From: Kazachstania africana CBS 2517
Taxonomy: Eukaryota; Ascomycota; Saccharomycetes; Saccharomycetales; Saccharomycetaceae
Assembly: GCF_000304475.1 (NCBI RefSeq)
Contig: NC_018941.1
Span: forward strand, 496,001-560,000
Direction of reading: 5' to 3'
DNA length: 64,000 bases
Below, in pieces: positions 41,048 to 52,300 of this stretch; position 1 is the first letter of the stretch, and each line of letters opens with the position of its first letter. Below the pieces are notes generated by a model, which saw only the letters and a list, made by a program, of their open reading frames with translations, ran no database searches and had not been told where the DNA came from. Made by a program: the position numbers and the translations under genes.

Positions 41048-43072
41048 TCAATCAACTTTGATAGATGAGAAGATTTTTCTGACGAAGAACATACTACTCA
41101 AGAACCCGATGGAACCAGTTACAATGCAACATAACAGAGATATGATAGAACTGTAACCTAAATATAACACAACAGTGGTGAAACCTCCTAATTTGAATTT
41201 GGTGAATAAAATTGAGTGAATGAAGACATAAATAGCGCAACCAACACCCCCAACAATAAAACTTCTCCATTGCCAGTTCCAGTTTTCTAAACATAACGAA
41301 TGATAAGTGATTAGAACGGTGACTAAAGATGTTGTGAGAGCTAATAATAAGAGAGAAACAAACAAGAAACCAAACATGTAGAAAATCTTGTTGTACCACA
41401 AACTTGTGTATATGAAATAAATCTCCACGGCGATAGAACCGAATGGGAAAATACCAGCAATAAATGTCGCAGGAATAGTTTTCAAATACCATGGTTGGAA
41501 TGGAATCTGTCTTGCGATTTGTTCTGTCTTAGTTGGGTGCTCATTCCAGTTACATTTCTTATTAGCAACCAAGGAACCTGCGAAAGCGGAGGGAATGGAA
41601 AAGACGAACCATAATAGAACCATGAAAAATAATGTCTTGGCTGGAATAACACCTGAAGAGTGAACGTACATCAAGAAGAAGTTCATAGCAATAATGGTTA
41701 TGAAAATACTGCCAGGAACTAATATTGGTGTCAAAACCATGTTAGCTTTCCAGTATGGGCCTCTGAAAAATTTATAAACACCCATAGAAGTGTAAGATCC
41801 GACAAAACCAAATAAAGCGTAAAGCATAAACATGACTGTTCCCAATAAACCTCTTGAACTTGGAGATAAGAAACCTAATGCGGCAAAAAAAATAGTGGTA
41901 GATATCATTATGAATAGTTGAACGCCAGAGCCTACCAAAACAGATAACAGCATTGATTTATGTGGGATACGGAAAACATCACCGTGACACAATTTCCATC
42001 CAGCATCTTCTTGGAATTCATCGTCAAGATTGAATTCATTATAACGCGCAAAATCATTCTTAAGAGCTTTTAACAAAGAATGAAGAACAACAGTAGATAA
42101 TAGAAGAACGATAAGTGAGAAATTAACCAAGGAAAACCATTGGATGGTTGGATCGTAAACATGTAAATATTTATCCCATCTTGTGGCCCAGCTGGTTTCT
42201 GAAGGCACAAAAGTAACAGAATAAGTAAAGTAGACATCATTATCCTCATCTTCTTGAAGAGTTAGAGGTTGGCCGGTAGACTCACAGGAACCAGGTGAGG
42301 AACGTTGAATGGATACGGGATTTACAATGACGCCAACTACACGATAATCACCGTTACCTCTGTCATGGTATTCAATTCTGATATCATAATGATTGACGAA
42401 GTATACTAATTCAACATTTTTGATTGTCTTAACGTTCTTGGCATCACGAGCATCTAACTCTGCGCCTTGATTGGCTGCGGCAACCTTCGTTCTTGCTTCT
42501 GTTTCATCTACAGCTTGTACAACATCTACTAAACCTAATTCAAAACCAGAGCCATAAAAGTCAGTGCCGGTTCTAGTATCGTGAGCTTCGTGAGCAGCTG
42601 GAAGTCCATCAATTAACCAATTTTGGAAAAAACCATTCTTAATCAACTTATTGATGAATTTTGCATCATTCCCTGGAATTGTACTTTTACACAAAGAGGC
42701 ACACTGTTTTTCTTCAAGCATATTCAATTGGAAAGGAGAGTTATAAATTCTATCACCAAACATTATGGAACCTAAGGACTCTGGTTGTTTTTCTATCTTT
42801 TCAGGTTGACAGAAATGGAACCTATCGTAATAATAGTCATATGAGTATAAATATTTATTTTTATCACTGGAAACATCTTTTCCTTCATCATTTTTATGCT
42901 GCCAGTACATCGATGGAGAAAGATGATTAACTAATAATGGGATCTCATCACCCTCGTGATATGTCGTCGGAGCAACACCTGGCAAATAAAATGCCCTCGT
43001 AAGTGATAAGAAAAGAGAGATTAATAATAACAATCTGGTCATCTTGCCCGTTAAGCTATCTGTGCTTCTCAA
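41048..43072 (-). CDS. EMP70: Endosomal/Golgi nonaspanin Emp70 (TM9 family)
   Basis: TM9-superfamily membrane protein of endosomes, vacuole and Golgi, involved in cell adhesion, filamentous growth and metal balance in S. cerevisiae. The 674 residues compare with 667. A signal peptide precedes FYLPGVAPTTYHEGDEIPLL. A luminal domain with conserved cysteines runs to about 300, followed by nine membrane segments. Conserved blocks include FGDRIYNSPFQLNML, SWATRWDKYLHVYDP, DFARYNEFNLDDEFQED and GFLSPSSRGLLGTVMF. The C-terminal KVD is a KXD-type COPI/Golgi retention signal. Met11 (ATG at 43040-43042) begins a cleaner signal peptide and may be the true start. RAX2 next door supports EMP70 over TMN2. 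Confidence 0.95.
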   Translation of the reverse strand: MRSTDSLTGKMTRLLLLISLFLSLTRAFYLPGVAPTTYHEGDEIPLLVNHLSPSMYWQHKNDEGKDVSSDKNKYLYSYDYYYDRFHFCQPEKIEKQPESLGSIMFGDRIYNSPFQLNMLEEKQCASLCKSTIPGNDAKFINKLIKNGFFQNWLIDGLPAAHEAHDTRTGTDFYGSGFELGLVDVVQAVDETEARTKVAAANQGAELDARDAKNVKTIKNVELVYFVNHYDIRIEYHDRGNGDYRVVGVIVNPVSIQRSSPGSCESTGQPLTLQEDEDNDVYFTYSVTFVPSETSWATRWDKYLHVYDPTIQWFSLVNFSLIVLLLSTVVLHSLLKALKNDFARYNEFNLDDEFQEDAGWKLCHGDVFRIPHKSMLLSVLVGSGVQLFIMISTTIFFAALGFLSPSSRGLLGTVMFMLYALFGFVGSYTSMGVYKFFRGPYWKANMVLTPILVPGSIFITIIAMNFFLMYVHSSGVIPAKTLFFMVLLWFVFSIPSAFAGSLVANKKCNWNEHPTKTEQIARQIPFQPWYLKTIPATFIAGIFPFGSIAVEIYFIYTSLWYNKIFYMFGFLFVSLLLLALTTSLVTVLITYHSLCLENWNWQWRSFIVGGVGCAIYVFIHSILFTKFKLGGFTTVVLYLGYSSIISLLCCIVTGSIGFLSSMFFVRKIFSSIKVD

Positions 43073-43469
43073 CTAAAAGATAAAAGACTGCTATAGAAGA
43101 ACGAAAGTTGATACGCAAATACTTGAAATAAGCCCTTTGATCAGATGCAGCAACTAGATTTTAGAAGTATGATTGTGTCTGAGCACTCCAACAAAAACTG
43201 TTCTCTCTTCAACTGTCTTGTATCACACTTCATCGTGATGGAAACTTAAATTGCTTCGAGGTGTTTTTTATATAAATTTCTCATAGTGAAAAGACTGGAA
43301 AAGATTGTCACCCATACACCGCGCATATATGTATATATCTATACATATATATCTATACATGATAACAAAGATATTCAAATCAGATCACAAATATTATTGA
43401 TTAAATCACTGTTTTGATCTTTAAATTGAATGTTAATTATTTATATTTATATTACAATGTCCGCTTTTT
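43073..43469. other. EMP70-RAX2 intergenic region
   Basis: EMP70 promoter and RAX2 3' flank; no gene is seen. It contains a tandem 14-base duplication (listed separately) and an exact WTTTAYRTTTW match at 43439-43449. In DNA this rich in A and T that motif alone does not support an origin. Confidence 0.5.
43333..43360. repeat. Tandem 14-base duplication
   Basis: The unit ATATATCTATACAT occurs twice, back to back and without mismatch (43333-43346 and 43347-43360), upstream of EMP70. It is probably a recent slippage product. Confidence 0.85.
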
Positions 43470-46400
43470 TTATATATACTTCATCAACTTCTCTGGAGGG
43501 ACCGTTTCTATCATTTCGTTCTCGTCAATACGAGGATTGATGGGTTCATAAGCCCCATTATCATCTCTGAAGACGTAAGCCATGATAACTCCGGCAATAC
43601 CAAGCACTGCTACTGTGCCTAATGCAAGTGCTAGACCTAGTAGTACCACGAAGCCACGATCAATCTTTCTTTTATGCGTTTTGTTGGGAATGCTCGTTGC
43701 ACTTGCGGATGCTCCTGGTGACGTCGTGGAAGAACTTGAATTGCTTACAGTACCACTGTTTGTTAACAGAGCAACCTGTGTGTTCGTAAAGCTAGACATA
43801 TCTCTATCAATAAAGGCATTAATCGAGGAATCACTCTCCGAATTAATTAGTAGATAAGGCACCCAGCTTGAAAAATCATAAACCATAGCTTGGATGTGCC
43901 CATAACTATTGTCGTAAAGTTGACCAGATACCAAGATTGCATCACTAGAACTTGTATCTCTCTTACTCAAGGCACTAGCTAGTGTGACATAGTTGAGGTT
44001 ATCCACCACCGATGAAGAATTAATATTTGATATTCTTTCGACAGTCCACACATTATCTTCATAAATAGAAAGGGCTGTATTATTCCAAGCAACGATTTTT
44101 TGATCAGCTACGGTGAAAGATTTGAATGTATTTGATTCGCCAGATTTCAAAGCTGTAATCTTGTTATTTTTGAGATTTAAAGAGGCCATAGTGATGGAAG
44201 ATATGTTTTTCGTGCTAAAAAGACCAGATACAATCAGTTCTGATTCATTGAAGAGCTGCATATGATCCACAGTACCATTGATAGAGGCATCAGCAAAGGA
44301 ACTCCAAGTAGAATTTCCATAATTAAAAAGACATAGGCCGAAACAATTAACATTTGGCATACTGAAATTACCACCAATAATTGCTGTAGCATTGGAGGCA
44401 AAGTTTACAATACCACTAATTTGTGATTGTTGCGAGCTTAATGATTCGTTAGCTATAACGTCATAAGTGGTAGTGTTGAGTACTGTTAGGAAAGAACTAG
44501 ATTCCAAGGATGAGGATGTTCCGGCAATTAAAAGGGATTGATTATCCGAATAAATAGCAGCAACCACATCATTTGGCCACTGCCATGATGGCTGAGATCC
44601 ATTTGTGAAATATACTCTAGTATTATCGTCGTCTTGGTAGAAATATGCTCCATGGGAAGTATTCATATAAAGACCTAGATAAGGATCAATGCTTTCGTTA
44701 AAATTCAACCCTTGAACTATGTTGTTGGCTCCAATATTGATAGATTCATTGTTAAAACTATAGGACATTTGAGAAGAGGCCCCGTTGAATAATAAGTCTC
44801 CATTGGCATTGGCTCCTGCAGACCATAAAGACAGCGAAAGTGAAGAACTATTTGACATTAATGTAGACGAGGAAACATTGTATAGATACGCATTATTAAA
44901 AACGAGTATCTCGGAGTTACCAAATGTTACATTTTTGAAAGTATCTATCGACGAATTACCATATTGTGTAAATGGGTTGAAAGAACCATTGTAAGTGACT
45001 GCTCCTTCAGTTACTCCTGACAAATTGAAGTTACCATAAAGGAAAATCCCTTCTGAAAATGGTTGCATATTTTTAAATTGACCTTCAACTCCTGAATTAT
45101 CACTAGTAGAAAAATTTAGGTCATTACTGGACTCTAAAGCGTACACACTTTGCTCAGCGCCCCCTACAAGTAGGTAGTTATCATAGGTAGAAGCAAACAA
45201 GGAAGAATTTGTATTGAAAATATCTAGGGGATACTGATTCAAAAATGTTTTTCCAACCTTTGCACTAGATGAGTTAAACGTAGATGAGAAGTTAGACAAT
45301 TGATATTGGAAAAGTCCATTTAGGGCAACAGTGCTTCCATTTTTAGATGAGGAAATTTGACCTAGAATATCTAGCGAAGTAACATAAATGTTACTGCGAT
45401 CGGCTACAACAGTAGTTCCGGTTGAATCCGAGCTAATACCTGAGACATATTCTAAAACGATCCTGACTGAGTTTTTCAAATAACCTGAAAATAGTTCATC
45501 ATATTTTAGAGCTTCATTGTTTTGATAGATTTCTACTGTGGATAAAATACTATCATCAGATTCATCGTATACGGTAACGTTGACAAGCCCTCTTGTTGAA
45601 CAGGTCCCGTCATCCGAACAACCCGGTGTATACAGATTAATTACATAGTCACCAGAGTAAGGTAAATTTGCATTGAAAGTAACTTGTGGAATGGGGTCGT
45701 CACCTTCTGTATAAAAAGTTGTCACATAGGTTTGCCCACTCGCACCAAATACCCAGTCATTATCAGATAATGTTGAAGATGTGTAATCTGAATTATTTGA
45801 TGTGCAACTTGCGCCATTCAGAGAATTGTTCGCAAATACAGCATATTCGTCCTGATAAAGGCTGTAGCCCGCTAAAGCAACGTTACTTCCGTAGGAGTTT
45901 AACGCAAGGAATTGTAGTAATGTGGTACTAACAACATTAACGAACCCGAATTCTTGATATTCTGCACTCCATTTAATCACGGTGGCGTTATCAGATAATA
46001 ATCTTGCCATTTCAGAAACTGATGCCGCATCACTTGCTGAAGAAAGAGTGTCTCTTGAAAGTAATGGACAATATGAATCACAGTGTTCTAAATTTCCGGT
46101 ACGAGGGTCAATGTAGGTCATATTCATGATACTCCCGGATGGATCTGATATTAGCCTGAATTCTGAAATTTGGTTTTGACTGTCTGGAGAATTATAAATA
46201 CGAATTTTAGTCAAAGCAGAATCGTAAGGCAAAGAACAAGCCAATGTTCCGGTCGTTCCAGAGACAAACCATGCGTCTGAATCTGGATTTACACAAATAA
46301 ATGAACTTGCGTCAAAGTCACTTACATCTGAGCTCCATGTAGCTTCATTAAGTGGAAGTAGAGGACTTAATTCGAGATCATAAATGTTTGTGGTTGCATT

Positions 46401-47102
46401 ACTTGTATTGGAAGTAAGCAGGCTGGCATCGTCTAAAGTATAAAATTCACCTGCAAATAAAATATTATCGTCATTAAGTCTTAAAATATTATTAATGGAA
46501 GAATTTTCACCGAATCCCAGAAATGGTAGTAGACCTGTGGAATTAGAGGTAATGTTCCAAACAGCCACACTATGACCATCATCAGTCCCATTAGAAAAGG
46601 TAAAATTACCACCAAAATAGACCAAGTCTTCATCCACAAGAATTGACTCCACTTGTTCTAGGGTAGTATTGAAGATTGGGTATACTGAGAGGGAGGAAAG
46701 GTTATAAAATAGTTGATTTTCGAGCGAATATTCATTGAGTGAGCCTGAACCACTTAATATAAAGGAGTCCGACCCTATGGGGACAATATTATTGATTCGA
46801 GTATCATCAAGGCCTTGATTCAATTGTATTAACGTGTTGTTGGAATAATATACTAGCCCATTTGAATTAGTATCTGGCGTTATCTGATAAGAGAAATTTT
46901 GTTGTCCCGTATACGTATAAAGGGAAAGGGCATCATAGCTTCCCAGCAATTGAAGTGAACTATCATTATTTGAAGAGAAGATGAGAGCTGGTGGTGCAAA
47001 AGTTTGTATTCCAAGTGAATTTTCCAATTGTGATAATTGTGATGCCAGTGATAGCGTTGTGAAGAGTGAAAGACTCTTTATAAGTTTGTGATGTGTCCTC
47101 AT
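43470..47102 (-). CDS. RAX2: Bud-site selection membrane protein Rax2
   Basis: Large type I membrane glycoprotein marking previous division sites for bipolar budding in S. cerevisiae, with Rax1 as partner. The 1210 residues compare with 1220. A signal peptide lies in the first 20 or so residues. The long extracellular region has very many N-x-S/T sites and repeats of beta-propeller/kelch-like strands. A single membrane segment near 1155-1180 (DRGFVVLLGLALALGTVAVL) precedes a short cytosolic tail that ends NPRIDENEMIETVPPEKLMK plus two residues, a tail pattern I know from Rax2. Position between EMP70 and ARP6 matches YLR083C-YLR085C. Confidence 0.95.
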   Translation of the reverse strand: MRTHHKLIKSLSLFTTLSLASQLSQLENSLGIQTFAPPALIFSSNNDSSLQLLGSYDALSLYTYTGQQNFSYQITPDTNSNGLVYYSNNTLIQLNQGLDDTRINNIVPIGSDSFILSGSGSLNEYSLENQLFYNLSSLSVYPIFNTTLEQVESILVDEDLVYFGGNFTFSNGTDDGHSVAVWNITSNSTGLLPFLGFGENSSINNILRLNDDNILFAGEFYTLDDASLLTSNTSNATTNIYDLELSPLLPLNEATWSSDVSDFDASSFICVNPDSDAWFVSGTTGTLACSLPYDSALTKIRIYNSPDSQNQISEFRLISDPSGSIMNMTYIDPRTGNLEHCDSYCPLLSRDTLSSASDAASVSEMARLLSDNATVIKWSAEYQEFGFVNVVSTTLLQFLALNSYGSNVALAGYSLYQDEYAVFANNSLNGASCTSNNSDYTSSTLSDNDWVFGASGQTYVTTFYTEGDDPIPQVTFNANLPYSGDYVINLYTPGCSDDGTCSTRGLVNVTVYDESDDSILSTVEIYQNNEALKYDELFSGYLKNSVRIVLEYVSGISSDSTGTTVVADRSNIYVTSLDILGQISSSKNGSTVALNGLFQYQLSNFSSTFNSSSAKVGKTFLNQYPLDIFNTNSSLFASTYDNYLLVGGAEQSVYALESSNDLNFSTSDNSGVEGQFKNMQPFSEGIFLYGNFNLSGVTEGAVTYNGSFNPFTQYGNSSIDTFKNVTFGNSEILVFNNAYLYNVSSSTLMSNSSSLSLSLWSAGANANGDLLFNGASSQMSYSFNNESINIGANNIVQGLNFNESIDPYLGLYMNTSHGAYFYQDDDNTRVYFTNGSQPSWQWPNDVVAAIYSDNQSLLIAGTSSSLESSSFLTVLNTTTYDVIANESLSSQQSQISGIVNFASNATAIIGGNFSMPNVNCFGLCLFNYGNSTWSSFADASINGTVDHMQLFNESELIVSGLFSTKNISSITMASLNLKNNKITALKSGESNTFKSFTVADQKIVAWNNTALSIYEDNVWTVERISNINSSSVVDNLNYVTLASALSKRDTSSSDAILVSGQLYDNSYGHIQAMVYDFSSWVPYLLINSESDSSINAFIDRDMSSFTNTQVALLTNSGTVSNSSSSTTSPGASASATSIPNKTHKRKIDRGFVVLLGLALALGTVAVLGIAGVIMAYVFRDDNGAYEPINPRIDENEMIETVPPEKLMKYI

Positions 47103-47625
47103 TGAGAGGTAATACTATTAAGTGTGAATATGATTAATAGTGGTGATCGAGATATACGTACAGTCGTAGTACAATTGCTTTATGCTCTTCCAGTAAAAAA
47201 ATGAAACGAACAGAACCTTTTGATCTTAACTTGAAGTTCAGGGATGGAATGTTATTATTGGCTCTTTGTGAAATTCAACTTCTGGAAGCCGTAATTTCTC
47301 GAATAATATATATCAAAAAGTCGTTGTTAACTATTTTTAGTAACCAAAGTTGATCTTTAATTTCTCGAGCCTTCTCATTGTTTTGTAAAAGTTTTTTTTA
47401 GCTTTTCGTGATTTTTATGTTGTTTCGAAGCCCGAGTTTGACAGATATCATTACCCGATCCAGCAATGGATAAACATATTGAACTATAAGAAGATCTCGA
47501 GAACATTTGCAGCTAATATGGAATGAGTAAGCCCATGGTTAGTTCAGGCGACGAACTCAAGTGTGAGGATGTGCTGATGCAGGAGAAGTGCTGTTATAAG
47601 ACGATGTATATACGTATTTATGTTG
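47103..47625. other. RAX2 promoter and ARP6 3' flank
   Basis: No gene is supported. It contains a Reb1-type site at 47451-47457. T-rich and A-rich tracts (near 47393-47399) lie beside the Reb1 site, a usual nucleosome-depleted promoter pattern. Confidence 0.5.
47451..47457 (+). promoter_or_regulatory. Reb1 site TTACCCG
   Basis: An exact Reb1 heptamer about 350 bases upstream of RAX2 and 170 bases beyond the ARP6 stop codon. In S. cerevisiae Reb1 both clears nucleosomes at promoters and blocks read-through polymerase. Either use would fit between two tandem genes. Confidence 0.5.
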
Positions 47626-48888
47626 TCATACCCAATTTTGATATCCAAATCTATGCTTCGTGCACCAATCAATACCATGCTCGTAGTATTCTTCTCTGGT
47701 CACCCTCGTAGCCTTGTATATATCTGTACTTGCAAAGGATGACATTGCTTTCCATCCTGAGAGTTCGGAGTTCCCCTTTGAAATGGTTATTCTACATTTC
47801 CAGTCCGTCGGTAGTTGTCTTTGTAATTCTTTGGCTACTCTCGAAGCGAAATGAGGTAGATTGAAATTTCCCCCGATACACATTATATTCGATACCATTA
47901 GTGGCCTAATCACCTCTGGGATCATCGACAAGCTTTCTAAGATGGTCTCCACCAGACCAGGTTTTAGTATTTGGGAAATCTCAGGGTGGAAAAACGTTTC
48001 TGGAACGGCAAAAAGTTCATCCTTTAGAGTGATACTCTGTGAATCCTCTGGCAATGGTTTGCCTTGTTCATTTGAAGGCCGTACGTACCCGAGGAAGCTA
48101 GTTTGAAAGTCTGGTAGTACATATTCTCTTGATGTTATATCTTTGTTCTTGAAACTGTCGAAATATGATGCGGGACTCACGAAGAGACATTTTTCCTTTA
48201 TATTGTTGACTAAAATAGTTTCATCCATAACGTTATAATGTCTAAATGATAACGTTTCTTTCAATAGTCCATTGAGAAATCGACCACCTATGTCTAGCTT
48301 TTTTACTGCTTTGTAATATGGGATCCCCTTAATGACTGGAATTATCCAAGTACAATTGAAACCAGAATCTACTACCAGCTGGAAATCTCTGTACTCTTCA
48401 GTCGACGGCGTTTCAACAAATGGCTCTGTATCCCTTTCACCAATTATAATTTGATCCTTAGTGTTTCTCAAAAATGGCATGTATCCAGCAACGGGGGACT
48501 TCATCAAACTTCCAAACTCATATTCTTCAAAGATGACTTGATCCATGTTTTTACCGAGTTCAGGTAGAGTCATGCACGTTTCGCTTGTAATTAAATGTTT
48601 ACTCTTAGTGTCTCCAATATTAAACCCATTAAATTCGTCGGGATTATAAAGACAATAATCCCAAATGAGAGTTTGCATCTCCCACGATGTCAGCTGGCCC
48701 AAGGTATGTGGTCTCTTTATCGACACCGAGGATATATCCTTGATACTCTTTATTTGGTTCGATAAGTAGGATGCATCGTATTTGTCGTTTGCAATGGCAT
48801 TCAATGCGCAGTACGGCGCTTCCAAACTAGCTGGACCAAACTTGACTCTGTACGACCCGTTATCAATCACAACAGGAGTCTCCTCCAT
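47626..48888 (-). CDS. ARP6: Actin-related protein Arp6 (SWR1 complex)
   Basis: Nuclear actin-related subunit of the SWR1 complex, which deposits histone H2A.Z. With the start at 48886-48888 the protein has 420 residues (S. cerevisiae 438) and begins MEETPVVIDNGSYRVKFG, matching the family's start at the actin phosphate-binding strand. Other blocks are DYCLYNPDEFNGFN, VVDSGFNCTWIIPVIKGIPY, DIGGRFLNGLLKETLSFRHY and the ending DWCTKHRFGYQNWV. The loop before residue 190 is shorter than in S. cerevisiae. The frame stays open upstream to an ATG at 49000-49002, adding 38 charged, helix-prone residues not present in S. cerevisiae Arp6. It is divergent with SMC4. Confidence 0.93.
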   Translation of the reverse strand: MEETPVVIDNGSYRVKFGPASLEAPYCALNAIANDKYDASYLSNQIKSIKDISSVSIKRPHTLGQLTSWEMQTLIWDYCLYNPDEFNGFNIGDTKSKHLITSETCMTLPELGKNMDQVIFEEYEFGSLMKSPVAGYMPFLRNTKDQIIIGERDTEPFVETPSTEEYRDFQLVVDSGFNCTWIIPVIKGIPYYKAVKKLDIGGRFLNGLLKETLSFRHYNVMDETILVNNIKEKCLFVSPASYFDSFKNKDITSREYVLPDFQTSFLGYVRPSNEQGKPLPEDSQSITLKDELFAVPETFFHPEISQILKPGLVETILESLSMIPEVIRPLMVSNIMCIGGNFNLPHFASRVAKELQRQLPTDWKCRITISKGNSELSGWKAMSSFASTDIYKATRVTREEYYEHGIDWCTKHRFGYQNWV

Positions 48889-49336
48889 GATCAGGCCGTC
48901 TCTTTCTTTTCTCAATCGAGCTTCTTCCCTCTTTAATGAAATGATTCTTTCCATTTCAAAGAATCCATTTTTAACAAATTCCACCATCCTAGACGGTATC
49001 ATAATGTACGTGTGGCTCGTGAATCTCTCAACACAGTCATTGGAATTTGCATTTCTTGTGGAAGCTCATTTAAAGTTTTGCTGGCAATGAAACTGCGATG
49101 AGGAAGATCCATGAGACACAACAGTGGGATTCTGTATGATATTTGTACTACCATTTCTGTAATATTCAGTGATGATGGGCTTCTGTGATTTCCCGATATG
49201 GTTACTCAGTGGAAAAAAATAGGTAAACAAAATATATAGTGAAGACAAACACGTAAAGTAATCAAGCTCGAAGTGGCAACTAGATGCTTTAGAGCCCAAC
49301 AAATTTGTTTTTATCCAATACTCAGCTAAAGGAGCC
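48889..49336. other. ARP6-SMC4 divergent intergenic region
   Basis: Shared promoter of 448 bases; no separate gene is supported. The ARP6-proximal 114 bases form an open upstream extension of the ARP6 frame. I found no MCB (ACGCGT) or SCB element that would link SMC4 to the cell cycle. Confidence 0.5.
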
Positions 49337-52300
49337 ATGTCACACACTCCATTGAGTAAGAAACAGAAAGTTGTCTCTGATGAAGAGCGGATTACTCCAA
49401 ACCAGAATGAGCAAGACAACGATAAGACGCATCCAGAAGTCACAGCATCTTCATTTTTAAAATCTCATACCCCAAGAAAGCTGCTACTTGGCTCTGCAGA
49501 TAACAAGTATGTCCTATCTCAGCCGATAATATCGTCATCAAGTCATGGTTCATCGTCGTTACAAGTTCCCAATCTGCAGCCACCATTATCTCAACCATCC
49601 CGTGGCCGTGATAAGAAGGCTTACTCTCAGTCTCCCCCAAGATCCCCTGGTAGATCACCCGTTAGAAAGTTAGAATTGATCCAGTTATCACCAATTAAGA
49701 ACAATAGAATTGAATTGCAAAAATTGTATAATTCTAAGAATCAAAATAAAGTTAGATTATACATAGATAAGTTGGTTTTGCAGGATTTCAAATCATATGC
49801 AGGTACACAGATTGTTGGTCCATTCAATACGAGTTTTTCTGCAATCGTTGGTCCAAATGGTTCTGGGAAATCAAATGTGATTGACTCAATGTTATTCGTC
49901 TTTGGTTTCCGTGCTAATAAGATGAGGCAGGATCGATTGGGAGATCTTATTCATAAATCAGAAGCATTTCCAAACATACAGTCCTGTTCCGTAGAAGTAC
50001 ATTTTCAATACGTTATTGATGAAAATGATGGTACAAGTAAAATCATCGAAGATAGGAAGCCTCTCGTGGTAATGAGAAAGGCGTTCAAAAATAATTCTTC
50101 CAAATATTATATCAACGGTAAAGAAAGTAATTATACTGAAGTGACAAGGCTGCTTAAAGAAGAAGGCATTGATCTAGATCATAAGAGATTCCTGATCCTA
50201 CAAGGTGAAGTAGAAAATATTGCTCAAATGAAGGCCAAAGCAGAAAAGGAAGGAGATGACGGTCTATTAGAATATCTAGAAGATATTATTGGCACAAGTA
50301 AGTACAAGACTTTAATTGAGGATAAAATGGTTGAAATTGAAGCTTTGAATGAAATTTGTGTTGAAAAAGAGAAAAGATTTGAAATTGTAGAAACTGAGAA
50401 AAATTCTTTGGAAAGTGATAAAGACGCTGCTTTGGAATTTATAGCGAAAGAAAAGCAATTGACTCTTTTAAGATCAAAACTTACTCAATACAAGCTGTAT
50501 CAAACCAATACAAAGCTTGCTACGACTTTGGATAAGATTTCCAATTTCAAAAATGCATTGCAGGAAGAGAGATCAAAATATGAAAAGATTCAAAGTGAAA
50601 TAGATCAATCAACCAGGGAGTTAAGGGAAGCCAATGAAAAAATTAATGCTTCTGTGGCCCAAGAACGAGAGCTAGTCCAAAAGAAAAGAGAATACGACGG
50701 CCAATGTGTTTCGATGGAGGAGAGAATCAAAAATTTAACCCAGAAAAAGACCAAAGCTGAGAAAACACTACACGATAAAAGGATTGAAATACAAAAAAAT
50801 GAGTCTATATTAAAAGATTTACAAGATTATCAGATGAATTACGATAGTGAATTTAGTAATTTGCAAAAGGAGCTTGATAAGGAACGTTCCAAGTTGGATG
50901 ATATCAAACTATCATTGAAAGATAAAACGAAGGATATTTCGTCACAAATTTCTCTGTATGAAAAAGATATTGAACCATGGGTTTCTAAAATTCAAGAAAA
51001 ACAGGTACAAATTCAATTGGCAGAATCTGAAATCTCCTTATTGAAAGAATCACAAGCCAAATTAAAGGAAGGACTAGGGTCTTTGAAAGTTGAAATAGAT
51101 GACGTTAGAAAGGAAATCGACAATAAGAACAGTATCATTGAAAATCTCAAAAAGGAACAAGTATCTCTCAAAAAAGAAGTGTCCTTAGGTGAATCCGAAT
51201 GCTCAAGGGCTAAAGAAAAGGAGAAAGAAATGCGGGTAATATTGAACTCGCATAGACAACGTGCAATTGATGCGCGCTCAGCATTACATATGGCTGAAAA
51301 TAAAAGTACTGTTCTTTCAGCACTTACAAGGCTACAAAAATCAGGCCGTATAAATGGGTTCCATGGTAGATTGGGTGACTTAGGTGTCATTGCAGATAAG
51401 TATGACATCGCTATATCTACTGCATGTTCACGACTGGATGATATTGTGGTCGACTCTGTAGAATGCGGCCAGCAATGCATTGAATATTTGCGTAAAAATA
51501 AACTAGGTTATGCTCGATTCATACTTTTGGATAAATTGAGAAATTTTCAATTGGGCCAACTTCAAACACCAGAAAATGTTCTTCGATTATTCGATTTGGT
51601 CCAACCAATTGATTTAAAATTTTCTAATGCCTTTTATAGCGTTCTTAGAGATACACTTGTCGCTACTGATATAAGACAAGCTAACAGAGTAGCCTATGGG
51701 AAAAGAAGATATAGAGTTGTAACTTTAGATGGTAAACTGATCGATATTTCGGGTACTATGACTGGTGGTGGCTCTCATGTTTCCAAAGGGTTGATGAAAT
51801 TAAAAAATAGCAATATGGAGCACCTGGAAGTCTATGAAGCAGGTGATGTTGAAAAGATTGAAAGAGACCTAGCTGAAAGAGAGAACAATTTTAAAATTGC
51901 ACACGATACTTTACAAGAAATGAACAACGAATTGAAACGCCTACAGGACAAAGAACCCGAAATTGAACTGGAAATTGCTAAACTGTTAATGGACGTGGAC
52001 TCTTTGAACGATCAACTGAACTTGAAGGAGCAGCAATTGAAGGAACTAGAAAAGAATTATACAGATGTTATTAATAAAAAGGACCCGCTTGATAGAGCAG
52101 AAGCTTTTTTGCAGACATTGCGCAACGAACATAGAGCATTAGAAGATCAATCACAAAGCAAAAAGGAGAAAATCAACACCTTGAAAGAAGAAATAATGAA
52201 AATTGGAGGGAAAGAATTACAAATTCAGAATTCAAAAGTCAGTTCCTTGACTGAAAGGATTGGCATAGTAAATGCAAAGCACAAGAAAGATAAAGCCACA

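Noticed and set aside
43439..43449. Exact 11-base ARS consensus match (ATTTATATTTA)
   Set aside because: Such matches are frequent in AT-rich intergenic DNA, and no extended consensus or B element could be recognised.
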